NCBI RefSeq assembly: GCF_000732605.1
Contig: NZ_JPME01000013.1
Span: 174,221 to 238,220, forward strand
DNA length: 64,000 nt
From: Lacrimispora celerecrescens
GTDB lineage: Bacteria > Bacillota > Clostridia > Lachnospirales > Lachnospiraceae
Direction: 5' to 3'
The translations under genes were made by a program, and so were the position numbers. Positions within the stretch are counted from its first letter, which is position 1; each line of letters begins with the position of its first letter. A model generated the notes under the pieces. That model was not told the origin of the DNA, did no database searches, and saw only the letters and a list, made by a program, of their open reading frames with translations. Positions 52,862-61,977 of the stretch are shown in pieces.

Positions 52862-54387
52862 TGCTGAAATTAATTATTGCCGATGATGAACGTATGATCC
52901 GGGAATCTATTTCATCTCTTATTGACTGGAGCAGCCTGGGCATCGAGCTTATCGGAACCTGTCGGGATGGCATTGAGGCCTATAATATGATCCTCGATGA
53001 ATCCCCGGATATCGTTATGACTGACATACGTATGCCTGGCCTGTCCGGATTAGAGTTAATAGAACGTATATCCCAAACCGACATGGATACCCAGTTTATC
53101 CTGCTTTCTGGCTTTGGAGAATTTGAATATGCAAAACAGGCGATGAAATACCGGGTCCATCATTACCTTCTTAAACCCTGCAACGAGGCTCAAATCATGG
53201 AAAGCATGAGGGATGTGATCCAGGAATACTATCATCGTCAGGCATTTCAGGATTTAAAAGAACGCCAAAAGGCGTTAACCGCCAACCTCCACCACAGTAT
53301 TCTGGCAAATATTATTAATGAACAGATTTTTCTGCCTGAACCGGCAGAATCTTCCTGGAATGCCTATTCCGGATTTATGGATTTTTATAATACGGGATAT
53401 GAAATGTGTTTTCTCCACTATTTGGAAGAAGATTATTTTATCTCCGTTTTAAGCTGTATTTACGATTACATGGCCGAGCATGCACCTGGTATAGAACTGT
53501 ACAGCATTTATGTAAAAAATTCCCTGATTCTGTTTTTCGAAGGATATCAGGTCTCCTATGATAAATTCGATACATTTATGCATAGCTTAAATCCGAATGC
53601 ACAGTCGGTGGAATTAGATTATAAACGATATACCTTTTCGAGCCTGGGAAAGCTTTTGGAGACCATGATTACAAAGATCAAACGCTACGGAATCATCTAT
53701 TTTATGAATGGACTGCAGCCAGTCCCCACCTGCAATTATAAAAATTTGATCTCTGAAATAGAAGATCTTTCCACGCTTTTAATAGAAGCAAACGGATCAG
53801 AGCTAAAATCACATCTGGAGGAACTTACTGCAATTTTAAATGATATCAGCAATCCTGATTTTTTAAAGCAAGCAGGTTCACGGATACTGATTAAATTTGC
53901 CACGGAAAGCAACTATCTTTCCTCTGTGGACACCACGGAATATCTGATGGATTTAAACCAGCAGACTGAGATAGGAGCCGTCCGCACCTTGCTTTGTGAA
54001 AAGCTTATCGAGATCCTGAAGGAGCCGTCCAACCATTCCCAGCGCTACAGCCCTTTTATTGAAAAAGTCATGCAGTATGTAGAAGAACATCTGGACAATC
54101 CCAATCTTACCTTAAAATCCATAGCAGAAAACTATCTTTTTATGAATGTGGATTATGTAAGCAAACGGTTCAGCAAGGAAACAAAGCAAAAATTTTCAAA
54201 CTACATCACCATCCTGCGAATCCAGAAAGCCAAGCAATTATTAGCAGAAGGTCATACCGAACAAATTCAATGGATTGCTCAGCAGGTAGGATGTGGAAAT
54301 AACCCCCAGTATTTCAGCCAGATCTTCAAAAAAAATACGGGGATGACACCTAGCGCATATGCTAAAAAGTTAAATGGAGGAGAATGA
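52861..54387 (+). CDS. Response regulator, YesN type (REC plus AraC)
   Basis: The 508-residue protein begins with a receiver domain: LIIADDERMIRES, phospho-acceptor Asp in DIVMTDIRMPG and conserved Lys in HHYLLKPCNE. A long middle region without known domain follows, then an AraC HTH pair (LTLKSIAENYLFMNVDYVSK and WIAQQVGCGNNPQYFSQIFK). It should bind the phased AACCG repeats upstream of the importer operon when phosphorylated by the adjacent kinase. It ends two bases before the GH105 start codon. Confidence 0.94.
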   Translation: MLKLIIADDERMIRESISSLIDWSSLGIELIGTCRDGIEAYNMILDESPDIVMTDIRMPGLSGLELIERISQTDMDTQFILLSGFGEFEYAKQAMKYRVHHYLLKPCNEAQIMESMRDVIQEYYHRQAFQDLKERQKALTANLHHSILANIINEQIFLPEPAESSWNAYSGFMDFYNTGYEMCFLHYLEEDYFISVLSCIYDYMAEHAPGIELYSIYVKNSLILFFEGYQVSYDKFDTFMHSLNPNAQSVELDYKRYTFSSLGKLLETMITKIKRYGIIYFMNGLQPVPTCNYKNLISEIEDLSTLLIEANGSELKSHLEELTAILNDISNPDFLKQAGSRILIKFATESNYLSSVDTTEYLMDLNQQTEIGAVRTLLCEKLIEILKEPSNHSQRYSPFIEKVMQYVEEHLDNPNLTLKSIAENYLFMNVDYVSKRFSKETKQKFSNYITILRIQKAKQLLAEGHTEQIQWIAQQVGCGNNPQYFSQIFKKNTGMTPSAYAKKLNGGE

Positions 54388-54388
54388 C

Positions 54389-55504
54389 ATGACAAACAAA
54401 GAATTACTGCCAAAAATTCATCTTGTGATGGACAAATTAATGAACTTAGGAGGGGCCGACTATGAAAATGACCGCTCCGTAGGAAAGGAAGAGGCAAGCC
54501 GAGGTATCATCGCCAGAGACTTTGGTATTGAAGAATGGGACTGGCCTCAGGGCGTAGGTCTTTATGGTCTTTTAAAGCTACAGAGATTTTACGGAGATAA
54601 CCGTTACTTAGAATTCTTTGACAGCTGGTTTGAGAACAATTTTAAAAAAGGACTGCCCAGTAAAAATATTAATACGACTGCCCCTTACCTGGTTTTAGCC
54701 GAACTGCTTGATGATCTTAAGAACCCGGAATATGAGAAACTATGTCTGGACCACGCCCACTGGCTAATGACAGGACTTCCCAAAACAAAAGAAGGCGGTT
54801 TCCAGCATGTGGTAACTGCCATAGGAGACCGTGACGGTATCCTGTTAAATGAAGGAGAAATGTGGATTGATACGTTATTCATGGCAGTTTTGTTTTTAAA
54901 TAAAATGGGCCATCGTTTCCAGAATCAGGAGTGGATCGGTGAAGCGCTTCATCAGGTATTATTACATATCAAATATTTATATGACAAGCATACCGGGTTA
55001 TTTTATCACGGCTGGAGCTTTCTGTTAAATAATAATTTCGGAGGAGTTTTCTGGTGCAGGGGCAATTCCTGGTTTACCTATGGAATTCTGGAATTTATAG
55101 AGTCCTACGAAGGAACGATTGACCATGGTCTTCTCACTTACCTGACAGATACCTTTAAAGCCCAGGTAAATGCATTGATAGGTTTACAGGCTCCATCTGG
55201 TTTATGGCATACCGTTCTTACTGATCCTTCAAGCTACGAAGAGGTATCTGGCTCGGGAGCAATCGCCGGTGGTATTCTAAAAGGAATAAAAATGGGGATT
55301 CTTGATGAATCATATTATGTCTGTGCAGACAGGGCCGTTAAGGCGGTATGCAAAAATATAGGAGAAGACGGAACCGTGTTAAATGTTTCCGCAGGAACCG
55401 GGATGGGCTATGATGAAGATCATTATAAAAACATTACCATTCGTCCCATGGCCTACGGACAATCATTGGCTCTGATCTCACTGGTCGAAGCTTTGAATGA
55501 ATAG
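54389..55504 (+). CDS. GH105 unsaturated rhamnogalacturonyl/glucuronyl hydrolase
   Basis: The 371-residue protein has the GH105 (YteR/YesR) layout: DFGIEEWDWPQGVGLYGLLK, NTTAPYLVLAEL, LNEGEMWIDTLFMAVLFLNK with the catalytic Asp, and FGGVFWCRGNSWFTYGILEF. It hydrolyses unsaturated uronic acid at the non-reducing end of lyase products from pectin rhamnogalacturonan or similar. No signal peptide. ATG 54389 follows GGAGGAG and lies 1 bp past the regulator gene, so it belongs to the kinase-regulator operon. Confidence 0.92.
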   Translation: MTNKELLPKIHLVMDKLMNLGGADYENDRSVGKEEASRGIIARDFGIEEWDWPQGVGLYGLLKLQRFYGDNRYLEFFDSWFENNFKKGLPSKNINTTAPYLVLAELLDDLKNPEYEKLCLDHAHWLMTGLPKTKEGGFQHVVTAIGDRDGILLNEGEMWIDTLFMAVLFLNKMGHRFQNQEWIGEALHQVLLHIKYLYDKHTGLFYHGWSFLLNNNFGGVFWCRGNSWFTYGILEFIESYEGTIDHGLLTYLTDTFKAQVNALIGLQAPSGLWHTVLTDPSSYEEVSGSGAIAGGILKGIKMGILDESYYVCADRAVKAVCKNIGEDGTVLNVSAGTGMGYDEDHYKNITIRPMAYGQSLALISLVEALNE

Positions 55505-55537
55505 TCAATCGGATATTCGCAATCCGTTCTCTGCTTG
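55502..55537. repeat. Short dispersed repeat, copy 2
   Basis: TAGTCA (its TAG is the GH105 stop), the dyad CGGATATTC-G-CAATCCG (55510-55526) and CTGCTTG. It matches 49381-49417 apart from a few changes. Confidence 0.65.
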
Positions 55538-55556
55538 AAGAGTTAAATATACATAC

Positions 55557-55593
55557 AAAAAAACCAGTAAATCTTATATTTACTGGTTTTTCT
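55557..55593. terminator. Terminator between GH105 and tRNA-Gln copy 3
   Basis: AAACCAGTAAAT (55561-55572) pairs with ATTTACTGGTTT (55578-55589), with A-run left and T-run right, so it can end both the GH105 operon and the minus-strand tRNA. Confidence 0.9.
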
Positions 55594-55598
55594 TATCA

Positions 55599-55671
55599 CT
55601 GGGCTACAAGGATTCGAACCTTGAAAATGACGGAGTCAGAGTCCGTTGCCTTACCATTTGGCGATAGCCCA
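55599..55671 (-). tRNA. tRNA-Gln(CTG), copy 3
   Basis: Same sequence as copy 2, with perfect acceptor stem and anticodon CTG. CCA is not encoded. A minus-strand TATAAT lies about 25 bp upstream, in a flank shared with copy 2, so both probably derive from one duplicated promoter-tRNA unit. Confidence 0.95.
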
Positions 55672-55751
55672 TCAGTGCAACGAATGTATTATACTATAGC
55701 TTTTCATTCTGGTCAAGTACTTTTTTACACTTTATTTCCAAAAATGAACCA

Positions 55752-57214
55752 TCAGGAAGAGCTTCTTGATGTTGCAGGCTCTTCCTGGTATTTTATTGTA
55801 TGAGGCTCTTCCTTAGAACTGTTATTCCCAGTTTCCGTTGCATTCTTTGTCGTCTCAGACGGGCTTTCTTTTGCAGGTTCCGTCTGCTCCGTTGGTTTTG
55901 TCTCTTCACTTTCTTCTTCTGTCAAATCCGGATCCGCATTTCCGTCTCCGATCACAGGAGTCTCAAAGATCCCCTTTACGGTTGTCTGCTTCCCTATTTT
56001 AGGAGAAATACCGCCCAGAGTAAAGGTATATTCCATACCTCCCTGCAGACCTGTCACATGAATCTCACAGGAATAGGAATCTGTATCTCCTACCTTGGCG
56101 GAATAGGTTTTTTCATCTTCGTCTTTTACTGAGACCGTAGGATTTTTCCATTTCACTTTAGTTTTAAAATAAACCATTACAACGCCGTTGTCATAATCCA
56201 CATAGTCAACTTTAATATTTTCTGTCGTTACAACTTCCGCTTCTGAAGTGGTCTCTTCCGCTGTAGTCGCTTCTGTGGCGGCTGTTGGCTGGGTTTGAGT
56301 CGCCTGTGTCGGTGCCTGGGTCGCTTCTGATGAAGGGACCGCAGTGCTGGATTCCTCAGCTACAGGACTCTCCGTTATGGTCTCGGGCACGGTTTCTGTG
56401 GCAACCTGGGTTGTTCGCGCCGGAATTGTTTCTTCCCCCGCATCGGTCTTACCACTCACTGCATAAGAACGCTCCGTAATTTCTTTTGCGATCTCCTCCA
56501 TGGTAAGAGGCGCCAGCGACTTCATATCATCCATGGAAAGAGAATTGTTCTGTAAAATCAGTTCCCTCAAAAAATATGCTTTTCCATAAGAAATCTTATA
56601 TTCATCTGCCAGCTGTTTTACTTCATCCTCTTCCATGACCTGCTGGTCATATACTACCGCTTTCAGCTGTTTTTCCTCAAGGGTATTCCGGATGTCATTC
56701 ACCACCGCATAGCGCAGGCCCTGTGCCTTGCTGATGCTGTCATTGGACACCGTAACCAGGATCGCATTATCCAGCTGGCTTAGATAACCATGAGTCACCA
56801 TGGAGCCAATCACAGCGTTGACAGCGGTGTTCAAATCCACACCTTTTAAATCCATGTCCTGCATGATGCTTTCCCCATCCTCATTCAGGCTTTTGCCTCC
56901 AGGACTTTATTCTTTTTATTCACCGATAATTCCACGCTTGGGTTTACATCTATTCCGATTACAGAATCCACTTTTCCATTTTGATAAGTATAAGTTCCCC
57001 CTGCCAATGCGATCATACAAAAACATGCCGCCACCAAGGTTGCAATCACCCTCTGCCTCAGGAAGAAAACGGAACGTTTTTCCTTCTCTGCCTTTAATTG
57101 AGGCGTACTTAAGTCAATTCGTTCCAGAACATTCGGAGTCAAATCCCCGGCCGCAGATTTTAAGCAGGCTTCAATCTGTTGTCTATTCAGTTGTCTGCGA
57201 TTTAATTCAGCCAT
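55752..57214 (-). pseudogene. RsgI-like anti-sigma factor with single-base frameshift
   Basis: The N-terminal 109 codons encode a cytoplasmic part, a membrane helix (VIATLVAACFCMIALAGGTY) and the RsgI-type start SVIGIDVNPSVELSVNKKNK. They stop at TGA 56885-56887. One frame over, the RsgI domain continues without break (LNEDGESIMQDMDLKGVDLN) to 55752, followed by a long Thr/Glu/Ala-rich linker and an Ig-like and Pro/Glu-rich tail. Adding one base in the CC at 56888-56889 joins them into a protein of about 487 aa. As read it would lose the extracellular part. Partner of the ECF sigma factor just upstream. Confidence 0.82.
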
Positions 57215-57222
57215 TTTAAAGC

Positions 57223-57801
57223 CTACTCCTCTCTCAAATAGTTTTCCAGTTTCTTCATTGCACGGTTATATCTGGAAAGAGCTGTAGCCAAAGGAATCTT
57301 AAGGCTGGCGGCGATCTCTCTGTGCTTCATACCTCCGGAGGTATGAAGGAGAACGATCTCCCTTTCCTCTTCCTTAAGAATTTGAAGGGCGGCAAGAAGG
57401 ACCATCTTATCCGCCGCCATCTCGATTTCAGAGCAGACTTCTCCTGTTTCCGCTCCGGTTAAATCCTCCAGTGTTACATCCGAATCATGCTTTTGCTCAC
57501 GGAATTTCATATAGCATAGATTCCGGGCAATGGTAAACATCCACGCCAAAGGCTTCCCCTGGGATTTATAGCCTGACGCAGAAGTCCATATCTTAAGATA
57601 TACCTCCTGCATGATCTCCTCCGCATCCTGGGGGTGCCTTACAATAGACAGGATAAAACTGTATATCGTCCGGTCTGTATTCTGATATAGCTGCCGAAAG
57701 GCCTCCTGGTCTCCAACCGCAACTTTTTTAAGAAGCTCTTCGTCGCTCAAACGGCCATAATCTTCAGGCCCGCCAAGGCTCATCAATCCCATAAATAACA
57801 T
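57223..57801 (-). CDS. ECF-type RNA polymerase sigma factor
   Basis: The 192-residue protein has sigma region 2 (FRQLYQNTDRTIYSFILSIV, DAEEIMQEVYLKIW, KPLAWMFTIARNLCYMKFRE) and region 4 (LQILKEEEREIVLLHTSGGM, HREIAASLKIPLATALSRYN). It directs transcription of a stress or envelope regulon and is held by the anti-sigma encoded 8 bp downstream. No autoregulatory promoter was identified by eye. Confidence 0.92.
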   Translation of the reverse strand: MLFMGLMSLGGPEDYGRLSDEELLKKVAVGDQEAFRQLYQNTDRTIYSFILSIVRHPQDAEEIMQEVYLKIWTSASGYKSQGKPLAWMFTIARNLCYMKFREQKHDSDVTLEDLTGAETGEVCSEIEMAADKMVLLAALQILKEEEREIVLLHTSGGMKHREIAASLKIPLATALSRYNRAMKKLENYLREE

Positions 57802-57877
57802 GGATCCGATTTCCTTTCTACTATGTTAATGCGAAATACTGTCATCTTATTGCATAATATGGAAAATTTTTATTACC

Positions 57878-59056
57878 TTATTTTTCCACCCCAAAACCGC
57901 TTTCCGCCGTTATGATCAGACAGCACCGCTTATCTAATTCAGTTACCTTTTTCGTGACTTCTTCCTTTAGCCAGTCCTTCTTTTTCCTGTTATATTCCCG
58001 GGGTACCACCAGATCAAAGATCAGGTTGATCTTGTTTTTCCCCTCTACCATACGAAAGTCATGGAACGAAATCCTGGTATCTATTTCCTGAAGCACTTGG
58101 TTCAGCATGTTCCCAAATTCCATAACCCTGGAATCTTTTGTCTCTACCGGGTCCATGTGAATTACCAGAAAAATCCCAAACTTTCTTACTGCTTCTCTTT
58201 CAATGGTATCAATTATTTCGTGGGACACTTCGATATCAACATCATTGGGTACCTCTGCATGAATGGAAGCCATACTTCTGGAAGGGCCGTAGTTATGCAC
58301 AATTAGATCATGGCTCCCTATAATTCCATCGTAGCTTTCTACAAATTCTGTAATCTCAACATACAGCTTGGGATCAATGGGTTCTCCAATGAGAGGGGCA
58401 AGGGTATCCTTGGCAATTTTTACTCCTGCCCACATGACAATAACAGAAACTGCAATCCCTATGATACCATCAATATTAAGTCCCCATATGCCATAAACCA
58501 GAATTGACAGAATCGTGGCAGAAGTGGTGACCACATCTCCAAGGGAATCCGCCGTCGTAGCTTTCATGACCGCAGACTGAATTCTTTTCCCCAGGGTATT
58601 GTTAAAAAATGCCATCCAAAGCTTTACGCAAACAGATAGCAGTAAAATGGCAACAGACACAGCTTTAAACGTCATCTCTTCGGGATGAATGATTTTCCCG
58701 ATGGATGTTTTTAAAAAGGAAAAGCCCACCTGAATGACCAAAAAGGCTACAATAAAAGCAGCAATGTACTCCATTCTTCCGTGTCCAAAGGGGTGGTCTT
58801 CATCGGCCGGCTTTCCTGCCATTTTTACTCCTATGAAGCCAATAACAGAAGAAGCAGCGTCAGAAAGGTTATTAAAAGCATCTGCCGTAACAGAGATACT
58901 GTTTACCAGCATTCCAACCAAAAGTTTGGCGCTGAATAAAAGTACATTGCAGCAGATACCTACAATACTTGCCATTAGCCCATACCGGGTCCGTACCTGT
59001 GTATCCTCTGTCTTTTTATAGTCCTTAACAAATGTCTTAACCAAAAACTCTGTCAT
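57878..59056 (-). CDS. Cation diffusion facilitator (CDF) metal exporter
   Basis: The 392-residue protein has six helices and the CDF metal site: VTADAFNNLSDAASSVIGF and HPFGHGRMEYIAAF in the first half and TTADSLGDVVTTSATIL (second D-x-x-x-D) in the second. A C-terminal cytoplasmic domain (IIGSHDLIVHNYGPSRSMAS) follows. It exports Zn2+, Mn2+ or related ions. ATG 59056 is used although AGGAG lies close; an upstream TTG is an alternative. truA lies 18 bp before it. Confidence 0.92.
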   Translation of the reverse strand: MTEFLVKTFVKDYKKTEDTQVRTRYGLMASIVGICCNVLLFSAKLLVGMLVNSISVTADAFNNLSDAASSVIGFIGVKMAGKPADEDHPFGHGRMEYIAAFIVAFLVIQVGFSFLKTSIGKIIHPEEMTFKAVSVAILLLSVCVKLWMAFFNNTLGKRIQSAVMKATTADSLGDVVTTSATILSILVYGIWGLNIDGIIGIAVSVIVMWAGVKIAKDTLAPLIGEPIDPKLYVEITEFVESYDGIIGSHDLIVHNYGPSRSMASIHAEVPNDVDIEVSHEIIDTIEREAVRKFGIFLVIHMDPVETKDSRVMEFGNMLNQVLQEIDTRISFHDFRMVEGKNKINLIFDLVVPREYNRKKKDWLKEEVTKKVTELDKRCCLIITAESGFGVEK

Positions 59057-59074
59057 AGTACTCCTTTTCAAGAC

Positions 59075-59821
59075 TTATTCTTTATAACATACCTGCTCAA
59101 GAAACAGTCCTTCCGGCGGCGCCGTAAAGCCTGCCTCATTCCGATCCTTTGAATTTAAGATTTTCTTCATCTCTTCCGCCTTACGCTGACCTAGACCCAC
59201 TTCAATCAGCGTACCTGTTAAGATCCTGACCATATTATATAAAAAGCCGTTTCCCGTAAAGCGTATCAGAAGCCGGCTGCCCTGCTGCTTAAATTCAATC
59301 TGTTTTAAAACCCTTACCGTAGACTTCTTCATTTTCTTGTTGGCACAAAAGCTTTTAAAATCATGTTCACCTATCAGAAAGGTTGCAGCCCGTTCCATGG
59401 CATCTATATCAAGCTCCTTAAACAAGCCATAGATGTACTTTCTCTCAAAAACCTGCTTTTTTTTGCCCATTTCAATCTGGTACAAATAGGTTTTTTCCTG
59501 AGCATGAAGGCGGCTGTGGAATCGTTCCGCCACGTATTCCACGGTTTTTATCCGAATGTCCTCCGGAAGATACTGATTTAAATATTCCCTGATCTCCTCT
59601 GGCCTCATCCCTGTATTCCCATGAAAATTAGCAACCTGTGCCAATGCATGAACACCTGCATCCGTTCGTCCCGAACCATGTACCTCCACTGCCTGTCCCA
59701 GCATACGCTCCAAAACATGTTCGATCTTTCCCTGTATGGTCTGTTCCGTATTTCCCTGCTTTTGCCAGCCATCATAGCGGCTTCCGTCGTATTCCAGAAC
59801 CATTCGATAATTTTTTATCAT
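59075..59821 (-). CDS. truA: tRNA pseudouridine(38-40) synthase TruA
   Basis: The 248-residue enzyme shows MVLEYDGSRYDGWQKQGNTE, the catalytic Asp in VHGSGRTDAGVHALAQVANF, LIGEHDFKSFCANKK and FTGNGFLYNMVRILTGTLIE. It modifies U38-40 in the tRNA anticodon arm. Its ATG overlaps the vanZ stop (ATGA), indicating coupling. Confidence 0.96.
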   Translation of the reverse strand: MIKNYRMVLEYDGSRYDGWQKQGNTEQTIQGKIEHVLERMLGQAVEVHGSGRTDAGVHALAQVANFHGNTGMRPEEIREYLNQYLPEDIRIKTVEYVAERFHSRLHAQEKTYLYQIEMGKKKQVFERKYIYGLFKELDIDAMERAATFLIGEHDFKSFCANKKMKKSTVRVLKQIEFKQQGSRLLIRFTGNGFLYNMVRILTGTLIEVGLGQRKAEEMKKILNSKDRNEAGFTAPPEGLFLEQVCYKE

Positions 59822-60267
59822 TTTATCTTTGCCCTTCTTCCTCTATATCTGAGCAGCAAGGCAGCAATTAATATTCCAAAGGCTACTCCTGCGCAATCCA
59901 GCCACACATCTGATATCTGCCCGGAACGCCCGCTTACCCCAAGCTGAATGGTCTCATCCACAAACGGTACCATAAAACCAGCAGTTAATCGGATAAAATA
60001 TCTTCTCTCCGCTGGAAAACCATAGGACCTTATACATCCATACAGCAAAATTCCCAATATAGTGTATTCTGAAAAATGCCCTGTTTTGCGGATTATGTGC
60101 TCTGTCAGCCACCTGGTACTGACTCCCAGGGACCCAAGTGATTCCTGTGCCACCCGAAGCACCCATCCGCTGTCAGCCGATGAGATGTCCGAAGGCTTCA
60201 TGGAATTTGAAAATATGAACAGAATAAAAAGAATAGTCACTGCCGTCCATATCGCCTTCTTTTTCAT
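59818..60267 (-). CDS. VanZ-like membrane protein
   Basis: The 149-residue protein has four hydrophobic helices and the VanZ motifs HIIRKTGHFSEYTILGILLY, PFVDETIQLGVSGRSGQISD and DVWLDCAGVAFGILIAALLL. VanZ proteins can raise resistance to glycopeptides but the common bacterial role is unknown. ATG 60267 is chosen since GAGGAA lies at good distance; ATG two codons earlier is too close. Confidence 0.9.
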   Translation of the reverse strand: MKKKAIWTAVTILFILFIFSNSMKPSDISSADSGWVLRVAQESLGSLGVSTRWLTEHIIRKTGHFSEYTILGILLYGCIRSYGFPAERRYFIRLTAGFMVPFVDETIQLGVSGRSGQISDVWLDCAGVAFGILIAALLLRYRGRRAKIK

Positions 60268-60397
60268 AGCCATTTCCTCAAAATTCCGCCTTTCTCCACC
60301 ATTAAGGCGGCCTGAGTTTCTTTTCCTCAATCTTCCATAATTTATCATAATTTCATCCATTATAGTACAACAACAGTTATAATACAAGGATAGGCAT

Positions 60398-60443
60398 TAA
60401 AAAAATCCCCAAAAACGGCCTAAAACCGCATATTTGGGGAAAT
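60398..60443 (-). terminator. Terminator after the L,D-transpeptidase gene
   Basis: AATCCCCAAA (from about 60404) pairs with TTTGGGGAAATT (from about 60433). On the minus strand a T-run follows the stem. Confidence 0.75.
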
Positions 60444-60448
60444 TCCTT

Positions 60449-61060
60449 TTATGGTCCAATCGTAACCGGTACGCCTAAATTACAGTAACTCCACAATACA
60501 TCCATGTTGCTGTTGTCTACTGCAACGCAGCCGTGTGTGGTTCCGTCTGGAACCCTGCAGCCATGAATCTCAATAGCTCCTCCAAGAGGGGTATCCCATG
60601 GTGGCTGCTGACCTGCCAAATTGGCTTTTATTATTTCATCTCTCTGAGCCTCGGTGATAATACCGTCTGCATATCCTCTTTCCGCGTCTTTAATACCCGG
60701 ATAAGAAAGTCCCAATGCCAGATAAGCGATGCTCTTATCATTTCTGGTACATACGTAGAACTCACCGCTGGGTGTTCTCATATCACCTTCTACTTTTTTG
60801 TTTCCTTCTGATGAGGACGCCCCCAGGGAAACCGGGTATTCTGCAATTAAGACACCATTCTGCTTTAATGAAAGCATCTTCGTTCTCTTGCTCACATATA
60901 TGGTCACGTTATTCGTCGAATCGGAATTACCGGAGGTAATATTGGCACCGGGACCGGACACCGGCTCTGCGTACCCTGTAACTTGGGAAGATACTGCCAA
61001 AACGATGACCAGAGCGGCTGAGATCAGACACCTGTATCTTTTTCCTATCCATTTCATCAT
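60449..61060 (-). CDS. Secreted L,D-transpeptidase (YkuD family)
   Basis: The 203-residue protein has a signal peptide (CLISAALVIVLAVSSQVTGY) and a YkuD catalytic domain: TIYVSKRTKMLSLKQNGVLI, MRTPSGEFYVCTRND, and AIEIHGCRVPDGTTHGCVAV, with the catalytic His and Cys of the H-G-C motif. It forms 3-3 cross-links in peptidoglycan or attaches wall proteins. Single gene with its own terminator. Confidence 0.92.
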   Translation of the reverse strand: MMKWIGKRYRCLISAALVIVLAVSSQVTGYAEPVSGPGANITSGNSDSTNNVTIYVSKRTKMLSLKQNGVLIAEYPVSLGASSSEGNKKVEGDMRTPSGEFYVCTRNDKSIAYLALGLSYPGIKDAERGYADGIITEAQRDEIIKANLAGQQPPWDTPLGGAIEIHGCRVPDGTTHGCVAVDNSNMDVLWSYCNLGVPVTIGP

Positions 61061-61167
61061 TCTTAACTCTCCTTTTTTGTTACATTATACCATCCATTTT
61101 GGAATCTATCATTTACAATATTCTTACATTTCCATCCAAAATTTTCCTTTTTGTATGTTCCATTTGT

Positions 61168-61767
61168 TTAAAGTAAACACTGCAAATAAGCCAGCGCAGA
61201 ATTTAAGCAGCCTTCTACCCCTACCAGACTGCTCTCCAGGCAAAGGTGGTAATTCTGTGCCTTGCCCCATTCGCATCCGGTATAATACTGGTAATAATCT
61301 CTTCTCTTTTTATCTATCTCCCGGATCCGTTCTTCCATCACTTCAGGACTGACGCCTGTTTCAAGAGAATTCAACCGTTTTATCCGGTCTTCCATCCTGG
61401 CATATACAAACAAATTGATACTGTTTTCAAGCACTCTGTCCGCACAGCGACCAACAACGATACAAGGCCCCTCTTCTGCCAGCTTTCGTATTACACTAGA
61501 CTGGGCCAGAAAGATCTGATCTGACATAGAAATTTCATATACGGTAGAGAAGGGAGAATAATGGATCTGTTCTATGGATTCCTGATGGACGGGAAGATGC
61601 TCGTCGTAATGCAGAAATGCTTCCTCCGCCAAATCACTTACTTCTGCAGACAAAGAAATCAGGTCCTTATCATAGAATGGAAGCCCCAGCCTTTCAGCCA
61701 GCTTCATGCCCAACTCTCGTCCGCCGCTTCCAAACTCCCGGCTAATTGTAATCACCTTATCCAACAT
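61168..61767 (-). CDS. Cytidylate kinase-like family protein
   Basis: The 199-residue protein starts MLDKVITISREFGSGGRELG, a P-loop-like GSGGREL, with LPFYDKDLISL and CIVVGRCADRVL as in the AAA_26 cytidylate-kinase-like family. Substrate is unknown; it is distinct from housekeeping Cmk. ATG 61767 follows AAGGAGGAG, so the longer frame is rejected. Confidence 0.88.
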   Translation of the reverse strand: MLDKVITISREFGSGGRELGMKLAERLGLPFYDKDLISLSAEVSDLAEEAFLHYDEHLPVHQESIEQIHYSPFSTVYEISMSDQIFLAQSSVIRKLAEEGPCIVVGRCADRVLENSINLFVYARMEDRIKRLNSLETGVSPEVMEERIREIDKKRRDYYQYYTGCEWGKAQNYHLCLESSLVGVEGCLNSALAYLQCLL

Positions 61768-61977
61768 ATGCTCCTCCTTATCTTCTGCTGAGTAATTCCC
61801 GAGTAATCCTCTTCTACCCATCATAGTTTCTGTATAGCAAGATATCTACAAGGCTGTCAAATGGGCTTTAAATCTCCTGTCAATATATTTGCATTTTACC
61901 ACATTCTTAAATACCTGTATACCACATTTCAGCTCTACTTATTCATACTTAAAGAAGAATCTCATAAAAAGTATTGT

